Origin: a virus
IMG/VR virus record: IMGVR_UViG_3300031754_000014
Span: 1 to 35,779 of that record
Reading direction: 5' to 3' (one strand)
Length of the DNA stretch: 35,779 bases
The translations under genes were made by a program, and so were the position numbers. Positions 21,230 through 30,022 of this stretch are shown one piece after another. Position 1 is the stretch's first letter. Every line of letters starts with the position of its first letter. The notes beneath the pieces are model-generated. The model was not told the DNA's origin. It was given only the letters and a program-made list of their open reading frames with translations, and made no database searches.

Positions 21230-21601
21230 ATGAGCACCTGTTATGCAAATCCGAATCCTATTTTTCAGCCAGCCATGAGGTTGATAGCGTCGATAACTAA
21301 AAGCCCGAATGCTATTGTTACAACAACTTTCGCTCACCAGTATGTTGATGGCACTATTGTTCGTTTTGATGTTCCCCAGGCTTGTGGTATGCAGCAGATA
21401 AATGATTTGATATCGCCGATTATGGTAACAGGTGCTACTACGTTTGAGATATTTATAGATACGACTAATTTTGACACATTTGCTATACCAGGATCACCTA
21501 ATCCGCATGATAATACCTGTGCACAGGTAGTTCCTATTGGTGAAGTAAATGAAACATTGAAAGCGTCATTAAGAAACGTTTTACCGTTTAATGCTACTTA
21601 A
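21230..21601 (+). CDS. Small protein made of one FCCH-like domain
   Basis: This is a 123-residue protein. Residues 18-90 (IASITKSPNAIVTTTFAHQY; VRFDVPQACGMQQINDLISP) align with the second repeat of the 19755 protein, including the shared CAQVVPIGE / AQVVPFGE end. It is likely a duplicated and split paralog that serves as a minor head or tail protein. Confidence 0.75.
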   Translation: MSTCYANPNPIFQPAMRLIASITKSPNAIVTTTFAHQYVDGTIVRFDVPQACGMQQINDLISPIMVTGATTFEIFIDTTNFDTFAIPGSPNPHDNTCAQVVPIGEVNETLKASLRNVLPFNAT

Positions 21602-21610
21602 GGAGTGAGT

Positions 21611-22627
21611 ATGCCAACAGCACCTTCAAGTACTCTACAAACAATACAAAACAAAGTACGTCGTTTAACACGAACTCCTTCTGAAGCACAACTTTCAAAC
21701 GATGCCTTACAAGAGTACATAAATACCTTTCTGGTCTATGACATGCCAGAACATCTAAGATTATTTAATCTCCGCACAACCTTCAGTTTTTACTGTGCTC
21801 CCAATATTGATACGTATATAACAGATGATACGCTGCCAACAACCGATCCATTATATAATTTCAAGAACATCTATCTGTCTATGGCGTCACCCATTTTTAT
21901 TGCGGGTTATCAACGTCAATTTAGCGAATCACGATCTGAATTTTATGCTCAATATCCTCTTATAAGTAATATTCAGTCTATTGGGGTTAAGGGTAATGGA
22001 TTAAATACTATTTACTCTGGTACCTTATCAGCAGTTCCTGTTTTACAGAATCAAGTTCTTTTTAGCTCTGTTGATGTTAATAATGGTCCCTTAACCATTA
22101 TCGACAGACCAGTAAGCGCGTTGGTTGGTGACTTATATGATGTTATTACGGGTAATAATGCAGGACTTATTAACTATATTACAGGAGAGTGGGATCTTGA
22201 ATTCCAAACAGCTCCTGCAGATGGTCAGGCTATAAATTCTCAAACGGTTCCCTATCAAGCATCTTTGCCCCTAGCGCTTCTTTATTATGATAATAAGTTC
22301 ACCCTACGTCCTGTTCCCGATCAACCATATAAGATAAACTTTGAAGCTTATATTAGACCAACATATTTGATGTCTACTAATCAATCTCCCTATCTTGAAG
22401 AATGGTGGCAATATATTGCCTACGGAGCGGCTAAGAAGATATTTGAAGATCGTATGGATATGGAATCGGTCCAAATGATTATGCCTGAATTCAAAAAGCA
22501 AGAGTTGTTAGTTCAACGTAGAACTATAGTTCAATATACATCTCAACGAGCAGCAACTATCTATACTGAGTATTCAAATCTTGGTGGTGGTATTGGTGGC
22601 TGGGGTTGGGGTGGTGGGTTGTTTTAA
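21611..22627 (+). CDS. Probable head-to-tail connector protein
   Basis: This is a 338-residue protein starting at ATG 21611 (AAGGAG upstream; the in-frame GTG at 21605 is too close to it). It begins with a helical segment (LQTIQNKVRRLTRTPSEAQL), then DALQEYINTFLVYDMPEHLR, aromatic beta stretches, and a C-terminal Gly/Trp-rich tail (GGGIGGWGWGGGLF). The opening resembles P22 gp4-like adaptors and similar environmental phage proteins with a KVRRLT-type start. Position between capsid and tail genes supports an adaptor role. Confidence 0.6.
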   Translation: MPTAPSSTLQTIQNKVRRLTRTPSEAQLSNDALQEYINTFLVYDMPEHLRLFNLRTTFSFYCAPNIDTYITDDTLPTTDPLYNFKNIYLSMASPIFIAGYQRQFSESRSEFYAQYPLISNIQSIGVKGNGLNTIYSGTLSAVPVLQNQVLFSSVDVNNGPLTIIDRPVSALVGDLYDVITGNNAGLINYITGEWDLEFQTAPADGQAINSQTVPYQASLPLALLYYDNKFTLRPVPDQPYKINFEAYIRPTYLMSTNQSPYLEEWWQYIAYGAAKKIFEDRMDMESVQMIMPEFKKQELLVQRRTIVQYTSQRAATIYTEYSNLGGGIGGWGWGGGLF

Positions 22628-22637
22628 AGGAGGTACT

Positions 22638-22724
22638 ATGGTAAATCCCTTACTTATTTGTGCGTTACCTATTATCTTTATGATGGTAGTAATTGTTATG
22701 ATTCTCTATAAAAAGGATAAATAA
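22638..22724 (+). CDS. 28-residue single-span membrane peptide
   Basis: A very strong ribosome site (AAAGGAGG) precedes ATG GTA AAT. The peptide is almost entirely one membrane span (LLICALPIIFMMVVIVMIL) with a basic end (YKKDK). It lies in an 11-base to 3-base tight fit between two tail genes. Such peptides can be holins, lysis regulators or exclusion peptides. It is a plausible holin candidate because no other single-span peptide is so well initiated. Confidence 0.65.
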   Translation: MVNPLLICALPIIFMMVVIVMILYKKDK

Positions 22725-22726
22725 CC

Positions 22727-23329
22727 ATGGCCTATAATCCTAATATACCTCAGGCTGGGGATATAATATCCCAATCTCAGGCTCAGATTCTCCAAAACTT
22801 TCAAGAAATAAATACGCTTATTGGTGTCAATCATATCGACTTCTCTGATCCTACAAACGAAGGTAAACATAAATTTGTTACGATGCCTGAACAAGGATCC
22901 GATCCTGTTACTGGAGCTACAGAATTAGCTCTTTATGCTAAACACTCTATATATGGTCAAGTTACTACAGAGTTATTTATAAGAGATCCAAGCAATGGCG
23001 GTGTTTTTGATATTACTTCTTCATTTGCAGGAGCTAACGGTTGGACATTTTTATCATCAGGTCTTTTGATGATGTGGGGATTCGGTAATGCGACTGGAGA
23101 TACAGGGAATGTTACTATAACGCAGTTACCAGGTGGCACAGGACCAGTCTTCTCTGCTATTTACTACTTTTCTGCTCAATCTTATAGATTTGGCGGTGTT
23201 CCAACCAACGATTATGTACAGGTAACTAACTTCACAGCTACTACCTTCCGTCTTTTCTGTAGTGAAAGAACAACAACAAATCCGGCAAACGTTAATTACC
23301 GTTGGTTAGCTATTGGCGCTGTAGCTTAA
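22727..23329 (+). CDS. Tail fiber/tip protein with gp53-like C-terminal domain
   Basis: This is a 200-residue protein. The N-terminal helix (IISQSQAQILQNFQEINTLI) is a likely trimer or attachment element. The linker ends in NGWTFLSSGLLMMWGFGNAT, a form of the W..LP.GL..QWG motif of the gp53-like fiber C-terminal domain. The remaining beta-rich part ends in VNYRWLAIGAVA, again typical of that small lectin-like fold. It is probably a short receptor-binding or tail-tip protein. Confidence 0.75.
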   Translation: MAYNPNIPQAGDIISQSQAQILQNFQEINTLIGVNHIDFSDPTNEGKHKFVTMPEQGSDPVTGATELALYAKHSIYGQVTTELFIRDPSNGGVFDITSSFAGANGWTFLSSGLLMMWGFGNATGDTGNVTITQLPGGTGPVFSAIYYFSAQSYRFGGVPTNDYVQVTNFTATTFRLFCSERTTTNPANVNYRWLAIGAVA

Positions 23330-23338
23330 AGGATTATT

Positions 23339-25585
23339 ATGCCGTACGATCGTTTTCTGATTGCACCAATAAATACTGGTTATGAAACAGATCTTAAACC
23401 GTGGCTCATACCAGATGATGCGTTTGCTCAATTAACCAACGCCTACGTTTTTAGAGGAAGAGTAAGAAAACGATTTGGTACCGTGTTATCAGGAACTGCT
23501 GGCTCCACTGCTGATACTCGGTATCTATCTTCACGACTTGCAGTTAATATCGGTACAACTTCTGGTGCAGGCGGACTAACAGCTACGGTACCAGGTGTTA
23601 TTGCCACCAGTAGCATTGGAAATCAGTTTTCTGTTGGCGCTACTATATTTACGGTAGTCTCCCAAGGAACACCTTCAAATATGATTAGAAACACGGGAGT
23701 CGGCGTTTCTACCTATAACACAACAAGTGGACAAGTTGTTATAGTGGGTGCTCCTGCAAATACCGATGTATATTGGTATCCGGGTAACCCAGTAATGGGA
23801 GTGACACAATACCTCATAGGAGAGGTTAACAATGATCCTACGTATGCCTTTGATACTCAATTTGCCTACACATATGATGGTTCTAGGTGGGTAAGATCAG
23901 TATTGGGAACGCCTCCTATATGGCATGGTGATGATACACAGTTTTTCTGGTGCGAAAATTATAGTGATTTTGCTAATGGAAATCCGTATATATTTACTAC
24001 CAACTTTAATGCTTCCGTTCCTACACCTTCTGGTACTGACGATCCTATATGGTATTTTAATGAAACTTCTGGATGGGCTGCATTTTCTCCCGTTGTTCGT
24101 ACAAGCGGTCAATTTGTTGCATCGTGTCGTATTATAGCATTTTATAAAGAGCGGCTATTGTTAATAAACACCATTGAAAATAATGGTGATATGATGACAC
24201 CAGTTAATACCGCTTATAAAAACAGAGTCAGATGGTCACATTGGGGAAGCGCTTTTGATGCTAATGCTTTCCTGGAGCCATTTAATACAACAAGTGGCCT
24301 TGAAGGTGATGGTGGTTGGTATCTGGATCTTACGACCGATGAAGAGATTATTAGTGCTGAATTCATTAAAGACCGTTTAATATTGTTCTGTGAAAATAGT
24401 AGTTGGGAAATAGTGTTTACTAATAACCCATCCGCTCCTTTTCTGTCACAAAAGATCAATACGGAACTTGGATCAGAAGCGAGCTTTTCTTCCGTTCCTT
24501 TTGACAAGTTCATTCTGACTATGGGTAACATTGGTGTGCATTCATGTACAGGTGCAAACGTACAACGCATCGATGAAAAGATTCCTGATCAGGTTTTTGA
24601 TATCGCTGATAAAGAAGAGGGTGTTAAAAGAGTTTATGGTATACGGGATTATTTTACTGAGTTAGTGTATTGGACTTTTCCAACTGATAACCAGAAAGAT
24701 TTTAATAAGTTTCCTAACCGCATACTAGTATTCAACTATAAGAATCAATCGTGGGCTCTATTTGAAGATACCTTTACTGCTTTTGGATATTTTGGACAAC
24801 AGCTAGGACTTACATGGGCAAACGCAGATTATAGCTGGGCACAGGCCAATTCGACATGGAGAAGTGGTATTATTAATGCCCAGTTCCGTCAGATTGTAGC
24901 AGGAAATCAACAAGGGTTTATGTTAATAGTTAACCCTGATTTATCGTTTAATGCACAGTCTCTGGTCATAACTAATATTATGGCTGCAGGACCGGTAGTC
25001 AATCTAACTATTATTAATCATAATTTGGTGCCCGGTGATTTTATTAAACTCTTTGGGTTTAGTAATCCTGACCTTAATGTTATATATAAAGTATATGATG
25101 CTATTGATGCCAACACTATAAGTATTAAAGATTTTGATCTTTCCTTTGTATATGCTGGCGGCTGTACAGCGAGTCGAGTGTCCAATATTAATATTACTTC
25201 TAAGCAGTGGAATCCCTATGTTGGGCAAAGCAGAAACGTTTACTTGGCTAAGATAGATTTTGGAGTATTTAAGACATCTGATGGTGAAGTTACTGTTGAT
25301 TATTTCCCGTCTTCAAGCAACTTTTCTATGTTAGAAAATACGGCCCCGGGGACTGCTGTGGGAACTGGAACTCTAGAGACCTCTCCTTACAGGGAGTTTT
25401 ATCCATTGGAGTTGCAACAAGAACTGTTATGGCACCCTGTTTATTTTCAGACTGATGGCGAGTTCATACAAATAAAAATATATATGTCAGACGATCAAAT
25501 GCTGGATCCTTTGATAGCCGAATCTAAGTTCGAGTTTCAGGGTCTTGTGCTTTATACGCAACCAACGACGAGTCGCTTACAGTAA
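23339..25585 (+). CDS. Large tail protein, probable nozzle/tail-hub
   Basis: This is a 748-residue protein. The N terminus reads INTGYETDLKPWLIPDDAFA and AYVFRGRVRKRFG, common in podovirus tail proteins. The central region has repeated beta segments (WYLDLTTDEEIISAEF; LILFCENSSWEIVF; VHSCTGANVQRIDEKI) that resemble a beta-propeller. P22 gp10 and T7 gp12 nozzles are built that way. An FCCH-like domain is inserted at about 540-615 (LVITNIMAAGPVVNLTIINH). The assignment is by size, place and fold-like pattern, not by a clear family motif. Confidence 0.65.
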   Translation: MPYDRFLIAPINTGYETDLKPWLIPDDAFAQLTNAYVFRGRVRKRFGTVLSGTAGSTADTRYLSSRLAVNIGTTSGAGGLTATVPGVIATSSIGNQFSVGATIFTVVSQGTPSNMIRNTGVGVSTYNTTSGQVVIVGAPANTDVYWYPGNPVMGVTQYLIGEVNNDPTYAFDTQFAYTYDGSRWVRSVLGTPPIWHGDDTQFFWCENYSDFANGNPYIFTTNFNASVPTPSGTDDPIWYFNETSGWAAFSPVVRTSGQFVASCRIIAFYKERLLLINTIENNGDMMTPVNTAYKNRVRWSHWGSAFDANAFLEPFNTTSGLEGDGGWYLDLTTDEEIISAEFIKDRLILFCENSSWEIVFTNNPSAPFLSQKINTELGSEASFSSVPFDKFILTMGNIGVHSCTGANVQRIDEKIPDQVFDIADKEEGVKRVYGIRDYFTELVYWTFPTDNQKDFNKFPNRILVFNYKNQSWALFEDTFTAFGYFGQQLGLTWANADYSWAQANSTWRSGIINAQFRQIVAGNQQGFMLIVNPDLSFNAQSLVITNIMAAGPVVNLTIINHNLVPGDFIKLFGFSNPDLNVIYKVYDAIDANTISIKDFDLSFVYAGGCTASRVSNINITSKQWNPYVGQSRNVYLAKIDFGVFKTSDGEVTVDYFPSSSNFSMLENTAPGTAVGTGTLETSPYREFYPLELQQELLWHPVYFQTDGEFIQIKIYMSDDQMLDPLIAESKFEFQGLVLYTQPTTSRLQ

Positions 25586-25594
25586 GGAGATGGT

Positions 25595-26134
25595 ATGGTG
25601 TCACCTGTTATCAATCAAAGCTTCTCAATACCAACAACTAACGTATGGGATCTTAGTGCGGTAGAATCTTTGGAAATTAATGCGGATCTTAAAGAGCTGT
25701 TGGTTCGTCTTTATCAGAATGTTAATAACATATCTTTGGCAGTGAATGGCAAAGAGACGTCTTATTACAATACAAATGCCTTCCTGAATAATCAGTTTTA
25801 TTTTCCCAATCCATCATTGAATTCGTCTACAGGAACTCAGCCATCGTGGCGACCAGTAATTCGTACAGTTGTCAATTTTGGTGCATTACCTAATGCGACT
25901 ACTAAAAGCGTACCCCATAATCTTCCCTTAAATACCGTCAGTAGTGCTACCAACTATTACGGTGCTTCTACTGATCATGTTGCTATTGAGATGATAAAGC
26001 TTCCTTTTTCAAGCCCTACACTTAATAGAAATATAGAAGTAACTATTGATGATACTAATGTAAATGTAACTACTGCTATTGATTGGACTGCTTTTACTGA
26101 TACGACAATAGTTATTGAGTATTTAAGTAGTTGA
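25595..26134 (+). CDS. Virion-associated beta-rich protein, tail region
   Basis: This is a 179-residue protein with AAGGAG upstream. The N-terminal helix (ALEINADLKELLVRLYQNVN-like segment near residues 25-45) is followed by a beta domain with VVNFGALPNATTKSVPHNLP and VAIEMIKLPFSS and a DDTNVNVTTAIDWTAF end. The FGALPN ... VPHN pattern recurs in short tail proteins of environmental podoviruses as I remember them. The function is not known. Confidence 0.65.
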   Translation: MVSPVINQSFSIPTTNVWDLSAVESLEINADLKELLVRLYQNVNNISLAVNGKETSYYNTNAFLNNQFYFPNPSLNSSTGTQPSWRPVIRTVVNFGALPNATTKSVPHNLPLNTVSSATNYYGASTDHVAIEMIKLPFSSPTLNRNIEVTIDDTNVNVTTAIDWTAFTDTTIVIEYLSS

Positions 26135-26139
26135 TCTAC

Positions 26140-26158
26140 GATTATAGGAAAGATAATC
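26140..26158. repeat. Short 6-bp inverted repeat before the ejection-protein genes
   Basis: GATTAT-aggaaag-ATAATC lies in the 45-base gap before the 26180 gene. It may be a small operator or hairpin. The arms are AT-rich and short, so chance is possible. Confidence 0.25.
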
Positions 26159-26179
26159 AGGTTTATTCAAGGAGATAGT

Positions 26180-26968
26180 ATGGCTGATCAAAAGGGATAC
26201 GTACAAGCAGTAATGGATAATCTTAAGGGTTCTATACCTCAAGGAGCACAAGATTTCTTTTTGGGTACACCGGGAAGAAATTTACAGCTATCCAAACTAA
26301 ATCAACCACAACAAAACCTACAACAACGACTATTGGAAAGCATAGATCCTGAAGTTATCAATAAGTCATATAATTACGCTCCTATAAAACAAGAAGCATA
26401 TAGAAATTTTGCCACCCAAGAACTTCCTGCGCTAAGTCAAAGGTGGTATGGACCCAATGGTGCAAGTATGGGCCGACCTGGCAAAAACTTTGCCGATGTA
26501 GAAGCTAATGCTTTAAGTAATTTCAAATCTAAGCAAGATTACTATGAGTCTCTTTTCAATGCTCAAAAGGGCGATAAGTATTTGAATCTTATCTCTACCC
26601 TGATGAATCCATCTAATGAGAACATATATATGCCTCGGGAACCGGGTTTTATTGAGAAGAATGCCCCTGGCGGTGCAGCTAATGCTTTAACTGCATGGAA
26701 CGGTGATGAATCGTGGTACCAAAAGTTGCTACCTGGAATTTTAAGTACAATTGGCGGCTTTGTGTTGGGACAACCAGGAGGACAGTTGGGTCAATGGCTT
26801 GGTAGTAGATTTAATCAGGCATTCGGTTGGACAGGAGACAAAATTAGAGAGCTATTTAGCAAAATTGCTGGTATCAATTCATCCGGGCAACAGCTGCCAC
26901 AACTTGCAACTGGTCAGGGATCACTACCAACATTTTCTCAATATCTTGATACAAATGTTAAGAGGTAA
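26180..26968 (+). CDS. Probable internal virion/ejection protein A
   Basis: This is a 262-residue protein. It has Gln/Asn-rich N-terminal helices (QPQQNLQQRLLESIDPEV) and then a Gly-rich hydrophobic stretch (LLPGILSTIGGFVLGQPGGQ) followed by QWLGSRFNQAFGW, a possible membrane-inserting part. It is the first of three consecutive soluble-plus-amphipathic genes at the end of the structural operon. That is where P22 keeps gp7, gp20 and gp16, the proteins ejected with DNA. The match is by position and composition only. Confidence 0.55.
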   Translation: MADQKGYVQAVMDNLKGSIPQGAQDFFLGTPGRNLQLSKLNQPQQNLQQRLLESIDPEVINKSYNYAPIKQEAYRNFATQELPALSQRWYGPNGASMGRPGKNFADVEANALSNFKSKQDYYESLFNAQKGDKYLNLISTLMNPSNENIYMPREPGFIEKNAPGGAANALTAWNGDESWYQKLLPGILSTIGGFVLGQPGGQLGQWLGSRFNQAFGWTGDKIRELFSKIAGINSSGQQLPQLATGQGSLPTFSQYLDTNVKR

Positions 26969-26970
26969 CC

Positions 26971-28146
26971 ATGGCACAAATATTACGAGAACCAGGACTT
27001 GCGGCAAATTTAGCAGATGCTCTTGGATCAGCTTCCAGCAATGCTCTCCTTCAACTTGCGGATAGAAAAATTTATGAAGCGCATAAAAAGCAACTACATA
27101 AAGAGAAAACTGAGGCTCTCCAAGGACTTGGTTTAAGACCAGAAGAAGCTTCCCATTTGGCTAATCTTGATCCACAGCTTGCCCAGATGTATTTGAGTAA
27201 TCGCAACTTTGGTGTTCCAGAATATAACCCACAAATTGATTTTGGTCCTGAATTATCACAACCAAACTTGCCCTCATTTAATCAAGGGTTAGTTGACCGT
27301 TTTGGTACATCACCACAACAACAATTACAACAACAGTTACAATCGGTTTTCCCTAGAGGTGGTATACCAAAACAGGGATTACCAGAATTTCAGTCTGGTC
27401 CACGAGAACCACAACTAGAAGATTTTCTTAACGACCCAAGATTAACTCCTGCACAAAGAGCAAATTTGGCATTAAAGATTTCACAGGCTAAACAAAAAGC
27501 TACAGGATCCGCTTCTAATAATGCTGCTGGTATAACTCCTTACCAGCAGCGTCAATTAGAGGAACGTAAGAGAAAAACGGTGCGTCAGGAAAATAAGAAG
27601 TTCAATGAGGATTTGGATAAAGAATTATTGAATGTCACTAAGGTTGATAAAGTTCTTGATGAAGTAGAATCGTTACTCGATAAGGTTGGGTACTTTGATA
27701 CAGGTCTTATTGGTAGCTCAAAGCCAAAAACATTACGAAGCAATGTAGCGCAACGACTTGATCAAGAATTCAATAAATTGATTGTACTTGAATCTAAAAT
27801 CCAAGGACAAGGACGTGGATCAGATTTACTTAGACGAATGGTTAAAGAAGGTAAATTCTCTCTTGAGCAAAGCCCAGAAGTTATGCGAGAAAATCTTCGT
27901 GAACTCAGAGGTGTTAATCAGTCAGTTAGAGATTTAGGTGAAGCTCGTAAGCGCGTTCTCAAACAAGCTGGTGGCGAACAACCGGAAGATCTTTCTTCGT
28001 TAGTTCTTCAAGAAGTAGAAAAGAATGAATTTTCAGATTATGACTGGCAACATCCAGAGCTTTGGGAGTCGGGTTCGGTAATAGAAAAAGATGGTAAAAC
28101 ATACCGTCAAAATAATAATAAGTGGGTTCAAGTTAAAAAGGGATAA
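26971..28146 (+). CDS. Probable internal virion/ejection protein B
   Basis: This is a 391-residue, Gln- and Lys-rich protein. The N terminus (LREPGLAANLADALGSASSN) leads to an AHKKQLHKEKTEALQGLGLR helix, a low-complexity Gln/Pro middle and a long charged coiled-coil region (QRQLEERKRKTVRQENKKFN; LDKVGYFDTG; LDQEFNKLIVLESKIQGQGR). The C terminus has YRQNNNKWVQVKKG, a small strand motif often seen at ends of virion proteins. It could be an ejection or internal scaffold-like protein. Confidence 0.55.
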   Translation: MAQILREPGLAANLADALGSASSNALLQLADRKIYEAHKKQLHKEKTEALQGLGLRPEEASHLANLDPQLAQMYLSNRNFGVPEYNPQIDFGPELSQPNLPSFNQGLVDRFGTSPQQQLQQQLQSVFPRGGIPKQGLPEFQSGPREPQLEDFLNDPRLTPAQRANLALKISQAKQKATGSASNNAAGITPYQQRQLEERKRKTVRQENKKFNEDLDKELLNVTKVDKVLDEVESLLDKVGYFDTGLIGSSKPKTLRSNVAQRLDQEFNKLIVLESKIQGQGRGSDLLRRMVKEGKFSLEQSPEVMRENLRELRGVNQSVRDLGEARKRVLKQAGGEQPEDLSSLVLQEVEKNEFSDYDWQHPELWESGSVIEKDGKTYRQNNNKWVQVKKG

Positions 28147-28148
28147 GC

Positions 28149-29477
28149 ATGGCTAAAGTTCTCTATGGTGGTCGTCGTAAAGAACAATTATCTCCTGTTC
28201 AAGAACCACAAACCCAAGAGGATACTTCTTTTAGTGTTCCCCATACTGCTGCTTCTACCGCTTCGCGTGTATTTGAATCTTTGGGTGGACTTCCAGGGAA
28301 TATACTTTCATTAGGTTTAGGGGCTACCAATTATCTTACTGGCGGTAGAACTCCCACGTATGAAGAATTTCAAGAAGGTAGGCCTCTTGCCCCGAGAACT
28401 TCAGCCCAGATACGAAGTGCAACTAAAGAACTTTCTGGTGGTTATACAGAGCCCAAGAACAAAGTTGAAGCATTTATAGGAGATGTCGGAGAAGATTTGC
28501 CATTATACTTGATCAGTGGTGGTTCATTTTTGCCCAGCCTTGGACGATCAGTGAGTAGTAATGCAGCTAGAACTGCAGCTAAAGAAGTTGGCGCTGGATC
28601 CTTAGGTCAAGCCGCAGCCGGTATTGCTGGAGGCGCAACATTTGATGTTATTAACAATAAAAGGTCTTTAGCTAACTTACGACCTAAGAATGTAAAAGAT
28701 ATAGCTAAGAAAAAGATGACCGAAGAATACAGTAAGGCTTCAGAGTTATCTTCAGAGTTAAAGCAAAATGCTCAAGGTCTTATAACGAATGTTGCTGATG
28801 ATATTGATAAGCTTTATGGTGCAAGCGGTCTTCCATCACGTAAGGAAAAAGAAGTTATAAAGCAGCTTGAAAGAGTATTGGATTCTATCCGTGGCGATTC
28901 TATTAATGTTAAGAAGGCGTGGGATCTCAAGAAGCATTTTAATAAGTTGTCTCGAGATGAACTGAATTCAACAGCCAAAAACTATTACAATAGCACAGCT
29001 AAAAACCTTAACAACATAGTTCAACAATCAGCCAAAGCACATCCAGAATTTGGCCAAGCATTCAATACAGCAGAAGATCTTTATATATCCCTTAATGGTC
29101 AATCAGCTATTCGTGAAATATTAGAAAAGAATAGTGATCTGAAAAAAATCCTAGAAAATCCAGTTTCAAAGCTATCAACTCTTGGTGGTTCTTATTTGTT
29201 AGGAGGAACAAAGGGGGCTATTTCATCTATACCGATTACCGTTGGATTACGTCAAGCGGCTAGAACATGGGATTTTTTTAAGGGAAGGCCGGCAGCAAAA
29301 GAACTATTTAAGGATTTGGCGTATAGCGCTCTTGATGAAAATAAGGAGCTCTTTGCTAATACTTTACGTAAATTCAATCAAGAGGCAGCTTCTTTTGAAC
29401 AAGAGAATCCAGAAGTTACTGATCAGCCAATTGGAAAAGTCCTTAAAGGTGGTCGTAAATCAATCAAGGCACACTAG
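28149..29477 (+). CDS. Probable internal virion/ejection protein C
   Basis: This is a 442-residue protein beginning two bases after the previous stop. The first 170 residues are Ala/Gly/Ser-rich with amphipathic segments (ASRVFESLGGLPGNILSLGL; AAKEVGAGSLGQAAAGIAGG). The rest is mainly coiled helices (KKKMTEEYSKASELSSELKQ; YYNSTAKNLNNIVQQSAKAH) plus a Gly-rich segment (STLGGSYLLGGTKGAISSIP). The amphipathic, membrane-active look and last place in the structural operon fit an ejection protein. No enzyme motif is visible. Confidence 0.55.
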   Translation: MAKVLYGGRRKEQLSPVQEPQTQEDTSFSVPHTAASTASRVFESLGGLPGNILSLGLGATNYLTGGRTPTYEEFQEGRPLAPRTSAQIRSATKELSGGYTEPKNKVEAFIGDVGEDLPLYLISGGSFLPSLGRSVSSNAARTAAKEVGAGSLGQAAAGIAGGATFDVINNKRSLANLRPKNVKDIAKKKMTEEYSKASELSSELKQNAQGLITNVADDIDKLYGASGLPSRKEKEVIKQLERVLDSIRGDSINVKKAWDLKKHFNKLSRDELNSTAKNYYNSTAKNLNNIVQQSAKAHPEFGQAFNTAEDLYISLNGQSAIREILEKNSDLKKILENPVSKLSTLGGSYLLGGTKGAISSIPITVGLRQAARTWDFFKGRPAAKELFKDLAYSALDENKELFANTLRKFNQEAASFEQENPEVTDQPIGKVLKGGRKSIKAH

Positions 29478-29585
29478 CCAGATAATATACGATAGTATCC
29501 ATCCCCAGAATAAGAACATATTGTCGCTGCACCAGAAGGCCCCAGTAACGGCCGCCATTCCGTATAAAAATATCTTTAATATCAT
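29460..29585 (-). CDS. Small two-span membrane protein in the minus-strand island
   Basis: The frame gives a 41-residue protein from the ATG at 29585, with two hydrophobic stretches (LKIFLYGMAAVTGAF; MFLFWGWILSYIIWLVCL) split by CSDN. A longer form from 29723 would overlap the RHH gene stop by 17 bases and add 46 mostly polar residues. The short form is more protein-like, but coupling could favour the long one. Convergent with the 28149 gene. It may be a superinfection-exclusion or holin-type peptide. Confidence 0.5.
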   Translation of the reverse strand: MILKIFLYGMAAVTGAFWCSDNMFLFWGWILSYIIWLVCLD

Positions 29586-29706
29586 GTTTTTCTCGCTACC
29601 ACTAATATAAATATCGTTACTGCAATCGCAAATAGGTAAGGCACAAGATGAAATGGAGAGCAGCTGCATTGAAGAATCTCTATTTCTAATGGTGGCATAG
29701 TTCCCC

Positions 29707-29877
29707 CTAGTCCACGGTATCATGAGCTATTTGTTGGATAATAGCCTGTAAAATATACGTTCTCATATTACAGTTCTTTATGATATTTATCTCTTTCATA
29801 CGCTTATATATATCATAAGGTACATCCAGAGTAATACGAACTATATTGGTTTCTTTCTTACGGTTTATTATTTTCAT
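29707..29877 (-). CDS. Ribbon-helix-helix repressor (Arc/CopG-like)
   Basis: This is a 56-residue protein, too short for standard calling. A basic N terminus (KIINRKKE) is followed by the DNA-contacting strand TNIVRITLDVP, helix 1 (YDIYKRMKEINII) and helix 2 (MRTYILQAIIQQIAHD), the full RHH pattern. AGGGA is upstream. The start lies close to a palindrome that overlaps a good -10 box, so it probably represses itself. It is alone on the minus strand inside the late region, between the ejection and fiber genes, and may also influence the plus-strand fiber promoter. Confidence 0.75.
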   Translation of the reverse strand: MKIINRKKETNIVRITLDVPYDIYKRMKEINIIKNCNMRTYILQAIIQQIAHDTVD

Positions 29878-29894
29878 TTCTTATCCCTATAATC

Positions 29895-29922
29895 AGTATA
29901 TACTCTTTTTTCATTAATTCAA
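29895..29922 (-). promoter_or_regulatory. Promoter of the RHH gene with palindromic operator
   Basis: On the minus strand TTGAAT (complement of 29917-29922) and TATACT (complement of 29895-29900) are spaced by 16 bases. The -10 box lies inside AGTATATACT (29895-29904), a perfect 10-bp palindrome 17 bases before the RHH start. RHH dimers often bind such short symmetric sites, so autorepression is likely. The rest of 29905-30022 holds only AT-rich sequence and the ribosome site of the 30023 fiber. Confidence 0.55.
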
Positions 29923-30022
29923 TATTTCAATAAAACATTCAATACAGATGTTTTGCCTTTATTATAGGCTTTTTGTTTACTAGGGCCAAGAATATTTACT
30001 TACCCTTAACAAGGAGATACTA

